Shown here: one piece after another, positions 1 through 11,755 of the stretch
How the letters are laid out: each line of letters opens with the position of its first letter
Numbering within the stretch: position 1 is the stretch's first letter
Assembly: GCA_016165875.1 (NCBI GenBank)
Contig: JABBOT010000027.1
Location: 2,147,939-2,211,938, forward strand
From: Acanthopleura granulata
Taxonomy: Eukaryota; Mollusca; Polyplacophora; Chitonida; Chitonidae
Reading direction: 5' to 3'
Length of the DNA stretch: 64,000 bases
The notes under the pieces: generated by a model
The model's database searches: none
Seen by the model: only the letters and a program-made list of their open reading frames with translations
What the model was told of the DNA's origin: nothing
Translations under genes and position numbers: made by a program

Positions 1-2010
1 AGAGAATTTACACCTGGGGATGTTTTCATGAAACTTTGTTCAGAGATTTTTTTCACCTTACATATAAAAAGGGCCTTAATATTTTCTATCGGAATCTGGG
101 AGTCCAAGTCACTGGCACCATGACACCAATAAACCAAACCTCCACAATCTGCTTCTACTCATGTTATACGCTCACAGAAATAATCTTCTAAATGGTATTA
201 ACTTTTCAATTTCTAACTACTATACCTCTTTTGGACAGGTGCATTCATAAGAGAGCTCCACATCACTGAAGTTATGAACATGGGCTCCCCAAAAATATGT
301 TCACTAGTGATGGGTTTGGACCAGACTCAGTTGCATTCATTTGCAACGTGAATATATGCAGGAATCCATTTAGATTCTGATAAAAAAAAAATGCAGGAAA
401 TAGAAGGCTGTCTAAGACTGGAGTGAGGGTTTAAGGCTGAGGTGAGTTTACAAACTGACTCCTGAGGTTCATAAGCTAATACGTGAGCAGTGAGTGCATT
501 CGCCTTGGGGTAACATCCCCGATCTGCATCAACAAACAATGACTAAAAAGCTAAAGTGAAACTGAATAACCACACTGCGAACTGTTCAGCCAAACAGACT
601 GGAAACTCGACCCACCAGCATATTTTGACATCATATGGATAAGTTACACACTTAACACACAACAATGTTCTCTTCTATCAGTGAGGATGAGGGCAAGCAT
701 GGAAATGAAGACAGTCTCAGCAGGTGTGGAGATGGTAAGCTGTGGATATGCTGATTAAGCTTTCCGAGTGAGGATACAGGTGCTGTTACAGGCCATGGTG
801 TACATGGTAACTATGCTCTCTAACTGTCTCAACAATGATCACTTGGCACTCTGCCTGCCTGAGTTCTACATGCATGCATCGGTGGAATACAGAGAGGAAG
901 CAGAATTTTTTAGTTTTCAGGTCACTGATTTTAAACGCCTTCTACTAAATGAATTTCACCAAGTGCCTGGAATAAATCACCACCGTTCACCAGGTACTTG
1001 AAAAACCTCCTGACTTAATGCTTCAGCCATACCATTGATGGCTGGATTCAAACCACTAACCTCTCTGGTCAGTTTGAGGGCCTGGTTGCAATCACACAGA
1101 GCCAGAGTTTGAACAGACAAACCCAGGAATGGCCTGCCTAAGAGGTTACAGAACAATACTGAACGTGTTCAATTTTAATAACGTAGCTCACAGACATTTT
1201 GGCACAAGTCAGCTCCCTTCATTAACCAGTTTTCCATTTGGCAGCCCTGATTTCCATCAGGCAGCCCTGATGATTTATACAGGATATTCTCACACTGAAA
1301 AGTTGGAATTAAAAAGTCTCAAAATGCAATTCCCTTCCAGTAGAACAAGCAACACATGAAAAACAAGTTCACCTTATGGCACCTCAGATGTATAAAAGCT
1401 AAAGTGTAACCATACTGGACATAAGTGTACACAGGCATGAAGACAAATGAGATTTGTAAAACCTGAGTCATTAAAAAGAACACACACACACAAAAAACAA
1501 AAATGCGAGAAAGGTGACAGATCCCCTGTCATAGATAACACCGTCTTAAATCTGGCCATGTAACCTGCAGGGCACTCGGCTGATGGTTTTCTGATGAAAT
1601 GAGGGGACAAAAAACAGTTGCTCATTCCCCCTCATTACAGTCAGATCTGGTGGCTGTTCACTAATCTGACATGTTCCTAAGCAGAGCTAGAGCTCCCACT
1701 GCCCATAACACCCGCACCCAATTGCTTTCATTAAACCCAGCTCTGGCTGAACAGGCCAACAGTTACTGTCCTATCAATATCACTGTGTCAATACAAGGGC
1801 GACAATGAAAACTGATTTTACAACCCAATTAAAAACAAATGCAATATAAAGTTACAAGGCAGAAAACACTGCATGGTGAGAATTTATATCAAGATATTGC
1901 ATGGAAACCAAGAACCAATCACAATGTATGCATGTTTGAGTTTAATCTTGAATTCAACAATTTTTTTGTGACATGTGGAGGAGGAGTCCTTTAAGAATGT
2001 ATAAATTCTT
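1..2010. other. non-coding stretch, nothing recognised
   Basis: Only short open frames without codon or domain signal are present on either strand. A short CA run lies near 1,480-1,495. The stretch is probably intronic or intergenic; it lies on the downstream side of the minus-strand reeler exon at 32.5 kb. I see no repeat family here that recurs in the window. Confidence 0.5.
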
Positions 2011-2250
2011 CTGTGTCTCCTTGTGGCAGGGCAAGTCCATGTCACCCAACGTGTTCCTGCCACTGGAACATCTTGTCTAAGGCATCACACATGACATGAC
2101 GTCCTACCCAGTCAGATTATACCGACATTGGGCCGACAAGTCTTTTGTTCTTGCTCTGACTTCTCAGTTTTGAGCACCAAGTGAGGCAGCAACATGTACC
2201 AAGTCTGCGGTATGACAGGACACAGGATTGATCTCAGATATCCCGACCCC
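2011..2250 (-). mobile_element. SINE-like repeat, second family (copy 1 of 3)
   Basis: This block aligns by eye with two others in the window (41,480-41,730 in opposite orientation and 49,466-49,745 in the same orientation). Shared blocks in order on the plus strand are TGTCTCCTTGT, GCAGG, a GCC...CTGGAACAT block, CACCCA(A/G)TCA, GGGCCGAC, CTCTCAG...GAGC(A/G)CCAAG, GGTATGAC and GGATTGATC. Orientation is set from the other copies, where the GGATTGATC end forms a tRNA B-box-like motif on the opposite strand and the other end carries the tail of the commoner SINE. This copy is diverged, and its tail region (before 2,011) is not recognisable. The family name is unknown to me. Confidence 0.6.
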
Positions 2251-4660
2251 AATTGGACGCTCCAACCAACAGCTACCTACAGAAGCAGTCTAATAATCAC
2301 ACTGAAGGAAACTATTAAATAAACAAAATTTACAGGCACTGAAACAGGCTGGATTTCAAACTTGCCGAGAGGTTTCAAAAAGTAAACACACACATTTAAT
2401 CAAGATTGGACAGTATTTGAAAAAGTAAAATACAGCAAGAACAACAGAACGACATGGTATATAATGTGCTTAGATGTTCACGCTCAGCATTGGGGATAAT
2501 AAACTGTTGTAATGGTTAGGCCGTACATGTGCCACGCTCCACAATGGCAGCATTTGTCTTGTTCAGGTATTTCAGAGGTCTCCGCCATGTATTTGTGGTG
2601 TTTGATTAATGATATAGCTGGCAGTTTTGTCTGTCAGGGTTACAGGCAGAGCGAAGGGTCACAGGGGCTTTAGCCCCCAGGCCTCACTCGAGCCTCTTCA
2701 GGTAGGCCGTGTTAACACACAATGCACATGACAGCTAACACCGATTCCTTTGATCTGACAATTAGATGGAAAAGGTTTACAGGTAAATGATTGAATTACC
2801 TGGTTTAATACAGTCACAGCCCAGTGGGATCAATCACACATGAAAATTAAACCCCCCATCCAAGTCTGCCAGTCTTTATGGTCCTGATTAATTGCTGGAA
2901 TACGAATCGGGTTTCTAATGATGACAGGCCTATCCAGTTCCGCTGACGCACAATGGGGACAAGCTAAATGTGCCAGCTCAAATCCTCTGTAACACCCATC
3001 ACAATAACAGCTTCATTTCACTACACTTATTAAGTCATTAATAACACTTATAAATCCCTTCTCAATTCTACCTCCTATCTCTTTATACATTTATTTTATT
3101 CTTCAAAGATATTAAAATCTTGAGTTTCTTATGCTCTACTTAATCGCATAAGAATTTACAATAGTACATATGTTCAAATAATGTGACCTTTATGAAAACA
3201 ATGTGGTGCTATTACAGATACAGCAGCGGATCTGGTCCTAACTTCTCAGGAACAACAGCACTAGATGGCCTAAAAACGTAATTACATCCTCAAGATTTAT
3301 TTGCAAAAGAATGAAATGTCCTTTTCCAGCTGTCTGAAAAATTTCAAATACATTTTTCAATTATTAAAAAACAATCTAATTAGAAATAGGTTTCTATGTT
3401 TTTCTTCATACAACCACGTATTTTCAACTAGATGCAGTCACACATGTACACAGGGTCATAATGATGGTTTATCCAATGATTTGCCCATGTCAGTGATATA
3501 TCAACAGTGATGAAAATGAATATCCCCAAGTAACATTGCATTTGTTAACTTCACAAATCTGACATAAATTTAGAATCATGATTTATATACATGTACCTCC
3601 ATACATTTTGTTTCTCTACAAATCTTAATCCAGTGTTGCATTTCAACGACAGAAATGAATGTTTCAAAGCATGTAGCAGATCTTCAGTTTGAGGCTCCAG
3701 AGTTAATGTCAAAGTAACAAGAACAATCCGAGACACCCAAGAGTAGATCTTAAGACGCATCACATTCTAAACGGATACATGCATTTGGTAAAACTTGGCC
3801 AAGCATTTCCCACCAGAGATATCATACTTGCATGGAGTGATTGATGGCAAGTAAAGATGGTTGTCTTTCTATAGCTTGGGCACACAAGGCAAGCTGGACC
3901 ATCCTTAAAAATATGTTTCTTGGGTGTAACCTGACCAACCCTCCCAAACAGTACCCTACACATATATTGGTATTTTAATAAAAGTTTTTATCCATTTTTA
4001 CCTCCATGTTAATTTAATTAAAACCCCTATTCTTTTCAAGAGCCAGAATGAAAATAAAAAGAATTCCCTTTCCACTGACCCTTTTTATCTCATAGGGTCA
4101 GGTCACGCCCAACAAACAGCATTTCAAGGATGGCCCCATGTTTCAAGGAATTATCAAGATACCCTCAGCGCTAATAGCTGGTCTTTGGCTACTTCTGGCT
4201 TGACTTCCATCAATATGAGCTTGTTTGGTGGGTGAAAATCTTTGCATCACATGTATAAAAGTCCATCTGTTTCTTTCTAAGGCTGGTGGTTTATTCCAGG
4301 TATACCTTATTCATGAAATGACCAGAAGAGTGAAATATCCCTGAGTATAAATGGGTTACGCTAACTGGCTTGTGACTTTGTTAATGCTTAAATATGCCTT
4401 AAACTCTAAAGGCTGGGTACATATGTCATATTCATATATTTATATAACAAAATGAACAGTAGACGTTTTAAGGGGGAAGCTAGAGCTGTAGGTAGGTGAA
4501 CCCTATAGGTGACAGGGGCAGGTAATGCAAACAGTCGCCTGGTGTGAGGGATGGGGCAGTAGAGTGGAGATAAGAGTTTTGTATCAGGTAACCTTTACTT
4601 CAGATAGTGTCAACAGCCTTGAGAGGTTATGTTCTGTCTGTTAACACAAGACAGATCCCT
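2251..4660. other. non-coding stretch with a possible regulatory patch
   Basis: No exon is recognised. The 2,560-2,950 part is less AT-rich and contains a TCF/LEF-like CCTTTGATC (2,747-2,755), two TGACAG MEIS/TGIF-like sites (2,729-2,734 and 2,922-2,927) and several TAAT cores. Such motifs occur by chance, so this is only a candidate cis-regulatory patch. The rest is AT-rich with nothing I can name. Confidence 0.3.
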
Positions 4661-5065
4661 GATAAAACACTGGGCAGTAGGACACTATGGGTGGTAAGGT
4701 GTCTGATGAGACAACATAGCTAACTTATGAGATGAAACATTGGGCAGTGTCACATTATGAATGGTAAGGTTTCTGGTGATACATCACAGCCAGCTTATGT
4801 GATGAAACGCTGGGCAGTGTCACATTATGAATGGTAAGGTGTCTGGTGATACATCACAGCCAGCTTATGTGATGAAACACTAGGCAGTGTCACACTATGA
4901 ATAGTAAGGTGTCTGGTGACATCCCACGGCCAGCTTATGTGATGAAACACTGGGCAGTGTCACATTATGAATGGTAAGGTGTCTGGTGACACCACACAGC
5001 CAGCTTATGTGACGAAACACTGGGCAGTGTCACACTATGAATGGTAGGGTATCTGACAGCTTACG
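4661..5065. repeat. 70-bp minisatellite, about 5.8 units
   Basis: The word GGCAGT recurs exactly every 70 bp (reference positions 4,671, 4,741, 4,811, 4,881, 4,951, 5,021). Units are about 85-95% alike and read roughly GATGAAACACTGGGCAGTGT followed by CACATTATGAATGG, TAAGGTGTCTGGTGA and CAGCCAGCTTATGT. In units 2 and 3 CATCACA and TGTGATG can pair across a 9-nt loop; the stem is weakened in later units. There is no coding frame through the array. Confidence 0.9.
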
Positions 5066-7987
5066 TGTATATGTATGTTAGTGTTTGGTAGTGAATGGCT
5101 ACTATGAAATCTGCTTTGGATCTGGATTACATGAAACTGAATGCTATAAAACAATATCAGTAAATTCATGTAAAAAGTTTGGAGAGGTTGGTCACTGTTT
5201 GAGTGCTTGCCACTGTCAATATGAAGAGTACACATATATGTAATGGTCTAAATTGATATGATATATATATATAACCCCATTCTTGAATAGATGTACCTGT
5301 GATTGTACACTCTAAGATTTCAGCCCAAGATAAGATAACAGTGTTGACTATAGAAGGGAAATGATAAGCAGAATGTCCAGCCACATACCACATTGCACCT
5401 ATTATTTGGCAGGTATTTCCTCAAAAGACCACATTAACTTGACCAAAGAATTGAGCCTAGAGGGACAATGTTTTCATGGGTTTCTAAGAGAAACCATAGA
5501 AGAAGTTCAGCCCAGGTGTGCTAATGGAGTTCAGCCTAGCCTAGTTTTTAGGGTTTTGACATCAGATTGACATTCTTCACACAAAAGCTGTGTTTGCCTG
5601 ATAGCACTGAGGTACACAGTCCTGATAACCATCTCACACTCCACAATCAAATCAACACACTTTGACTCAAGCAACCTTTATGAGAGCCTCTTATTAATTA
5701 TCAATTAATATGTCCCCTCTCCCCCAACAAATGCTTGTTCTTTGACACTTTTCTTTTTTTATATTCCTCTCACTGTCATTTTACAAATGCATTTCTTACA
5801 CAAAGAAAATGACAGCTGATGAAACAAAATATGTTTCACTGCTGTTTGACTGGAGAGCTTTATTGTTAGCTATCGTCTTTCTGAATATATATCTCAGCAA
5901 AAGTGGAGTGTTTTAAGTGAGTTTTCTTGACAGTCTACATTTAACAAATTGTGGGATGATATATGTTGTTTTTACTCGATGTCTAATGCATGAAATATTT
6001 CAAACAGCACACAGCTATCTAAAGTTAGACACTACACCCATACACTGTGTGTATGTGTCTGCTTAACAGTCTGCCACAATAAATCCACACACAAATATGT
6101 GAAGGAGAAGCACAAACTTGTAAGAATTTAGCTGTTGGGGACATGAAATTTTTTCTTGCCTAACACCAAATCGCACTGAAGTTTAAATTTACTTCATTAT
6201 ATCAACTTGCTCTACAGTCAACGTAGCATCCTTCCCAGATATAAAAATTCAAAAATTAAGGGAAATCTGCTATAGGGTTTCATGTTTAGAAAATTAAATA
6301 CCTTTCAAGAAAAAGTGAATTATCCAAGGATAAGCTTTGCTATAGGAAAAGCCTTTAATGCTGTGATCCAGCACACTGACTACATGTGCAAACAAGATAT
6401 GCACAATAAGCCCTTTTCAGAATGCTCGTTTAAGTAACAATTTTATGATGAATCCTCACTAATCTAGCGGCTATTTCCAAACAACCTCTCTGACAGTCGC
6501 CTGTACAAACCCACGCAGGCACACTCAATGTCACCTTTGATGTAAGTGCTCACGGTTGGGACTTGTGTTTCACAATCTCTTCTTACCTCCCCTTCTTCCC
6601 CAGTACAACTCATTAACCCATGTGTACATGTCTGAGCTGAACGTAGTCAACAGGTCCATTTTCCTACACCTTGTGATATCATGGGCCACTGCCACTGAAT
6701 ACATCATACACATGCACACACACACATATATATATAAGCTGTCCACTCCACAGAATTCATTTATTTGATTTAGGTCTGATGCACTACTCAAGACTGTTGA
6801 ACATTATACCCGAGGGAGATCAGTCCTACTAATGGAAGAAACCACAGGCCAATAGCAACTAACACGGACATGTAGCTGGGAAATTTCCAACCTGTTCCAA
6901 CACTGTCTACATTGGTGGAACAGAAATGACCTAAAAGAGAAAGTCTACCTCAGTACTTGATGTGGCAAATGGTGTCACTGCTTATCAGGTGCCCCATAGG
7001 TCCGAGCTTGAACAGTGGAAGCTGGCCAGGGAACTTTATAGATACACTCTGTCCAAGGTAATGGACTATGACTGAACCAAAGCCTTAACTGAAGACAGGG
7101 ATCTTAGCATTCATCACCTAGATAACACCTTCCTAGAAAGCCAAAGATTCATGCAAATAGACCTGCAGATTTCAGTGAGCTAAATGTCAATGGCAATCAT
7201 CCTACACCTCTGAACAATCAAGAAACCTTCTGGAAAACAAGAAAATAAATAAAATATATTCCCCTTGATGCATGTTTTATTAGTGGAAGGGAGCAAGTGG
7301 TCTTCAGCAACCATAATGCTTGGTAATTAAATGGTCCTATCAATGGCATCAATCGTTTACCATCACATACGGCCCCACACAAAATGAGAGCGAGGGGATC
7401 TCCAAATTCTCTGACCAAGGCAGGGTCCTTTTTTTTTATTAACAGTCATGCACCTAGCAAACTGTGCCTTAATTTTCCATGCATTTCTTGATTAGTCAAA
7501 CGATGGAGGAGAAACCAAGGTAAGTTAAAATTTCCTGACATATCAAAGTCCAGCAAGGGAAGAACTGGGCCCAGTATCAAAAAATGTATCTAACACAGGC
7601 TATCACAATCACCATGGCAACAGACAGTTATAAAAAAAAATGACAGCCTGACACTGAACAGGTCCAAAATGTATGTATGTATCAATAAACTACTCCACAC
7701 AAAGTTTTAAAAGGTGAACCTGTTAATTTGGTCATGTGTTACAACCGATACATCACTGTTCAAAGCAAACAAGAAAGCAGACTTCGAAAAAATGAACTGA
7801 GCTGTGCTGTTACCCACTTGAGCTAATCAGATGGGAGTTACTATAACCTGAAAATGCACCTGTTTCCTTTGTGTCATGAGATCCTTGTTTTGCATTTTTG
7901 TCATATAGACTGAAGAGCATAGGATATGAGTGATACGACATCAAGTTTCCAGTTTCTCTAATATAGCATTTCCCCGTGCCTCATAAA
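5066..7987. other. non-coding stretch, nothing recognised
   Basis: AT-rich sequence with short open frames only. It includes a short AT microsatellite near 5,255-5,272, a TAATTA-rich patch near 5,693-5,712, an (AC)n(AT)n run listed separately and a poly-T near 7,430. No domain, splice-framed exon or recurring repeat family was found. Confidence 0.45.
6715..6736. repeat. (AC)n(AT)n microsatellite
   Basis: Alternating CA dinucleotides pass directly into TA dinucleotides, a common compound microsatellite. It creates a shadow open frame on the minus strand with alternating Val/Cys/Met/Tyr residues. Confidence 0.9.
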
Positions 7988-8139
7988 AATTCCATGGGAA
8001 GGTCAACCAGCAACTTTCCGATTGCTGTGGGTTTCCCCTGTGCTCTACCCAGTTTCCACCCACCATAATGCTGGCCACTGTATATATGAAATATTGTTTA
8101 ATACAGCAAAAAACACCAATCAGATAAATAAATAAATCA
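7988..8139 (+). mobile_element. tRNA-derived SINE, 3' part (family A)
   Basis: The sequence matches the 3' two thirds of the full SINE at 30,177. The shared blocks are GGGAAGGTC, CCAGCAAC, GTGGGTTTCCCC, CCACCATAATGCTGGCC, a TATATGAAATATTG block, an AAACACC end and an (AAATA)n tail. The tRNA-like head with its A and B boxes is missing, so this looks like a 5'-truncated or decayed copy. No target-site duplication was found because the left edge is eroded. Confidence 0.75.
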
Positions 8140-8344
8140 TAAGAATTCCAGATCAAAAGCCGATTTACATACATGCAAGCATGTCAGAACAAATGGCTGT
8201 GGCCTTTCAGCTATGTTACCCACCCAAATATAAAAAATTATATTATTTAGTATTTTACCAACAATGACTTTTGTAGACCCTTGAGATGAAATGCTCACCA
8301 ATCTCCTGCCGGTAGACTTGGAGGTACAGCACATGCTTTCAATA

Positions 8345-8740
8345 TCACCATTTATCTACATTTTAATATCATCATACTTTATCTACATTTCAATATTGTC
8401 ATTTACCTGTATTTATCATCATTATTAGGTTTCATATTACTCTATGATCTTGGCATTCTGCTCCTGATATGTCTGATGATGAATACACACAACCATGTGC
8501 ATGTGAACCACTGCTTTACATTCACCCATCAAGACAAAAGACTACCATCTGCATCTACATTTATCATCCATTATCTACCTTTATCACCATCTATCTACAT
8601 TTATCGTCATCACGTATCTACATTTATCAACATTGTTGATAAATTATCTTGCTTTGACTATCATCTCCTGTGTATTTCAGCTTATGGTGATGAATACATA
8701 AACAAGTATATGTGGATATATACCACTGCTTTTGAATTAT
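8345..8740. repeat. degenerate TATCTACATTTATCAT repeats within a diverged duplication
   Basis: Short imperfect repeats of the type ATCTACATTTATCATC occur at 8,345-8,425 and 8,555-8,640. The sequences between and after them (about 8,470-8,522 and 8,687-8,740) are themselves related: GATGATGAATACA...ACCACTGCTTT and GTGATGAATACATA...ACCACTGCTTT. This suggests an old duplication with a period near 215 bp. The 114-codon open frame across it is a consequence of the repeats. Confidence 0.5.
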
Positions 8741-10308
8741 ATCCCTTGCTTTCAGTTAAGAAAACAAAACAGTCAAATACAGGTAAAACTTGTTCTCTGC
8801 CTCCAGTTGTGATATCATGAAAGTCCGTGTATGAGCCGAGGTCAGTTGTTTCTACTCTCAGCACTCTCGGATCCTCTACCCATAAATCTGACAACTTGAT
8901 TGTGGCAATAAATAACAAAAAATCAAATAATAAATAATGGTATAACTTCTACACAATGGAATAGAGACCTAAGAAACATTCAACAAATTTGAATCCAAAA
9001 ATGAGAATCATGAAGAAGACTTCTGCCATTAAAGGACCAGTGTGTATGAAAGGTTGATCCCAAACGGGCCGCAGGCAAGGGCCCATATTAAGCATAAGCT
9101 GGTAACTTTCAGCACTCCAGGATTCATCTGTTAAGTTACCCTTTCATCTAGAGCATAAACAGATACAGGTATAAATAGTAAGAGTATGCTGGCACTCAAG
9201 CTGAGAAGCAACCAATAAAATAAGCCCATGCACCTCAGAGTCTACATATTGACCTCAAACTGATTTTCACATTCAAGCACAATGGTTCGCGCTAAATGCA
9301 CATTCAACTTTGCCAAAGCTCTATTGAATACTTATGAAAATGAAGCTGAAATATTTCTCTCTCAGAGACATGCAATGTATGTGTCAGCTTAAGTTGTTAA
9401 GTGAACTACAGAGGAATATAGAGCTATTTGTTGGAGTACAGTATGACATTTTTATTATAATATACCTGGCCAGTTAAAGCCACATACAACATGCACTGTG
9501 ACTTCTGCTTGTTTAATACATAGCAGGGCAGTAATTAGGCACCGTTCAATATGTGCTACCAAAATCTTAAATCACATGGAAATAAATATGACAACTGATG
9601 CATGACTAAACACATTCCTACATGTGAATATCTGAGGCCTTGTAAGGGTGGGGATCACGGTAGGGGTGGGTTCAGGTTTGTTGCTAAATTGTGTGATGTA
9701 CCTTTGGATGTGACTCTACACTGGCTTATAATAAGAACCACTGACTTTCTGAGAAAACCAAAAAAGGAACTTTTTCTTTTATCAATTATGAGTGAAGTCA
9801 GTAATGCTCAATTCTGGTGTCACAAAGGCAGACACTACACTGTTTACATTTTAACTGCGCATTTATGCAGAACCTTGAAAACTGGGTTTATTGGTCTTTC
9901 CTGAAAGCTACATGGGGTAGATAAAATGCAATGGTAGGGAATCAACATGTGGAAAAGATCTAGGGAATTAAATAGTTTAAATAGTCGCTAGCTGCTGACC
10001 ATCCCTCATTGCCCTGTGGACCCCTGATGAGTTGTACAGTGGCCTGCAACTTGGTGAAAACACTCTATTCCCCAAATTCATGGCTACCATCAGTTTACAC
10101 TTTATCTGGTTCACAGTAAACAAGGGCTCAAAAACCTGAGCCATTCATCAGGCTGGCAAAACAATCTGGCTGTAATTGAGTGATTCTATCAGTGAAAGTG
10201 GATGGCTGTCTGTCAGTCAGCTGGTCAGTGTTTCACTGGGTTTACCAGACCTGTGTGTATTTACAGGTAACATTAGTGGGAAATCCATCTACTGTTTCTG
10301 GTTGGCGT
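8741..10308. other. non-coding stretch, nothing recognised
   Basis: No exon, RNA gene or repeat seen elsewhere in the window. The 100-codon plus-strand frame at 9,602-9,904 has no recognisable domain, no clear splice context and unremarkable composition. Confidence 0.45.
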
Positions 10309-11755
10309 TCAGCAACAAGCCTGTGAATCCTACGGTTGAACTGACCAGATTCAGCCACAAGACTCCACTCTATGAACTCTCAGCCACTGAAGTGGGAATT
10401 GCACAGTTTCTGGCTGAGATCAGTCACAAGACTGAATTCTCCTGTTGATCTCATCTAGGCTCAGCCATAAGGCTGAGAATTCTACTGTTGATCTAGTCAA
10501 GTTCAGCAACAAGTCTGTGAATTCTACTGTTGATCTAGTCAAGTTCAGCCACAAGACTGTGGATTCTGCTGTTGATCTAGTGAAGGTCAGCCACAAGACT
10601 GTGAATTCTACTGTTGATCTAGTGAAGGTCAGCAACAAGACTGTGAATTTCACCGTTCATCTAGTGAAGGTCAGCCACAAGACTGTGGACTCTACTGTTT
10701 ATCTTGTAAGGCTCAGACACAAGACAGTGGATTCTACTGTTGATCTAGTCAAGGTCAGTCACAAGACTGTGGATTCTACTGCTGATCTAGTCAGGTTCAG
10801 CCACAAGACTGTGAATTCTACTGTTTAGCTTGTAAGGTTCAGCCACAAGACTGTGGATTCTACTGTTGATCTAGTCAAGGTCAGCAACAAGTCTCTGAAT
10901 TTCACTGGTCATCTAGTCAGGTTCAGCCACAAGACTGTGAATTTCACTGTTCATCTAGTCAGGTTCAGCCACAAGACTGTGAATTCTACTGTTGATCTAG
11001 TCAAGGTCAGCAACAAGTCTCTGAATTTCACTGGTCATCTAGTCAGGTTCAGCCACAAGACTGTGAATTTCACTGTTCATCTAGTCAGGTTCAGCCACAA
11101 GACTGTGAATTCTACTGTTGATCTAGTCAAGGTCAGCAACAAGTCTCTGAATTTCACTGGTCATCTAGTCAGGTTCAGCCACAAGACTAAGAATTTCACT
11201 GTTCATCTAGTCAGGTTCAGCCACAAGTCTGTGGATTCTACTGTTGATCTAGTCAAGGTCAGCAACAAGTCTGTGAAGTTCACTGGTCATCTAGTCAGGT
11301 TCAGCCACAAGACTGAGAATTTCACTGTTCATCTAGTCAGGTTCAGCCACAAGACTGTGAATTTTACCATTCATCTAGTCAGGTTCTGCCCCAAGGCTGT
11401 GAATTTCACCGTTCATCTAGTCAGGTTCAGCCACAAGACTGTGAATTTCACTGTTCATCTAGTCAGGTTCAGCCACAAGGCTGTGAATTTCATCGTTCAT
11501 CTAGTCAAGGTCAGCCACAAGACTGTGAATTTCAATGTTCATCTAGTCAAGGTCAGCCACAAGACTGTGAATTTCACTGTTCATCTAGTCAAGTTCAGCC
11601 ACAAGACTGTGAATTTCAATGTTCATCTAGTCAAGGTCAGCCACAAGACTGTGAATTTCACCGTTCATCTAGTCAGGTTCAGACACAAGACTATGAATTT
11701 CACCGTTCATCTAGTCAGGTTCAGCCACAAGATTCAAAATTCTGCTGCTGAACTG
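10309..11755 (+). repeat. 42-bp minisatellite with 126-bp higher-order units, about 34 copies
   Basis: A 42-bp unit of the form GTTCAGCCACAAGACTGTGA + ATTTCACTGTTCATCTAGTCAG is repeated head to tail for about 1.45 kb. Between about 10,853 and 11,220 three variant units recur in fixed order, giving a 126-bp higher-order period repeated about three times. Because 42 is a multiple of 3, one plus-strand frame reads as a 14-residue repeat (FSHKTVNFTVHLVR type) for about 1.3 kb with a single TAG at 10,826-10,828; a shorter antisense frame is also open. Unit differences often change the residue (H/D, H/N, RF/KV), which fits neutral minisatellite drift better than selection on protein. The left edge is degenerate (10,309-10,480). 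I treat it as non-coding. Confidence 0.9.

Noticed and set aside
4700..4745. Hammerhead ribozyme core (CTGATGA ... GAAAC) in the 70-bp array
   Set aside because: CTGATGA/CTGGTGA and GAAAC are present, but the intervening bases do not form a stem directly adjoining both core parts, and CTGGTGA breaks the conserved core in most units.
10024..10068. Hammerhead-like CTGATGA ... GAAA
   Set aside because: GTTG and CAAC could pair, but five bases separate CAAC from GAAA, so stem II does not meet the core as required.
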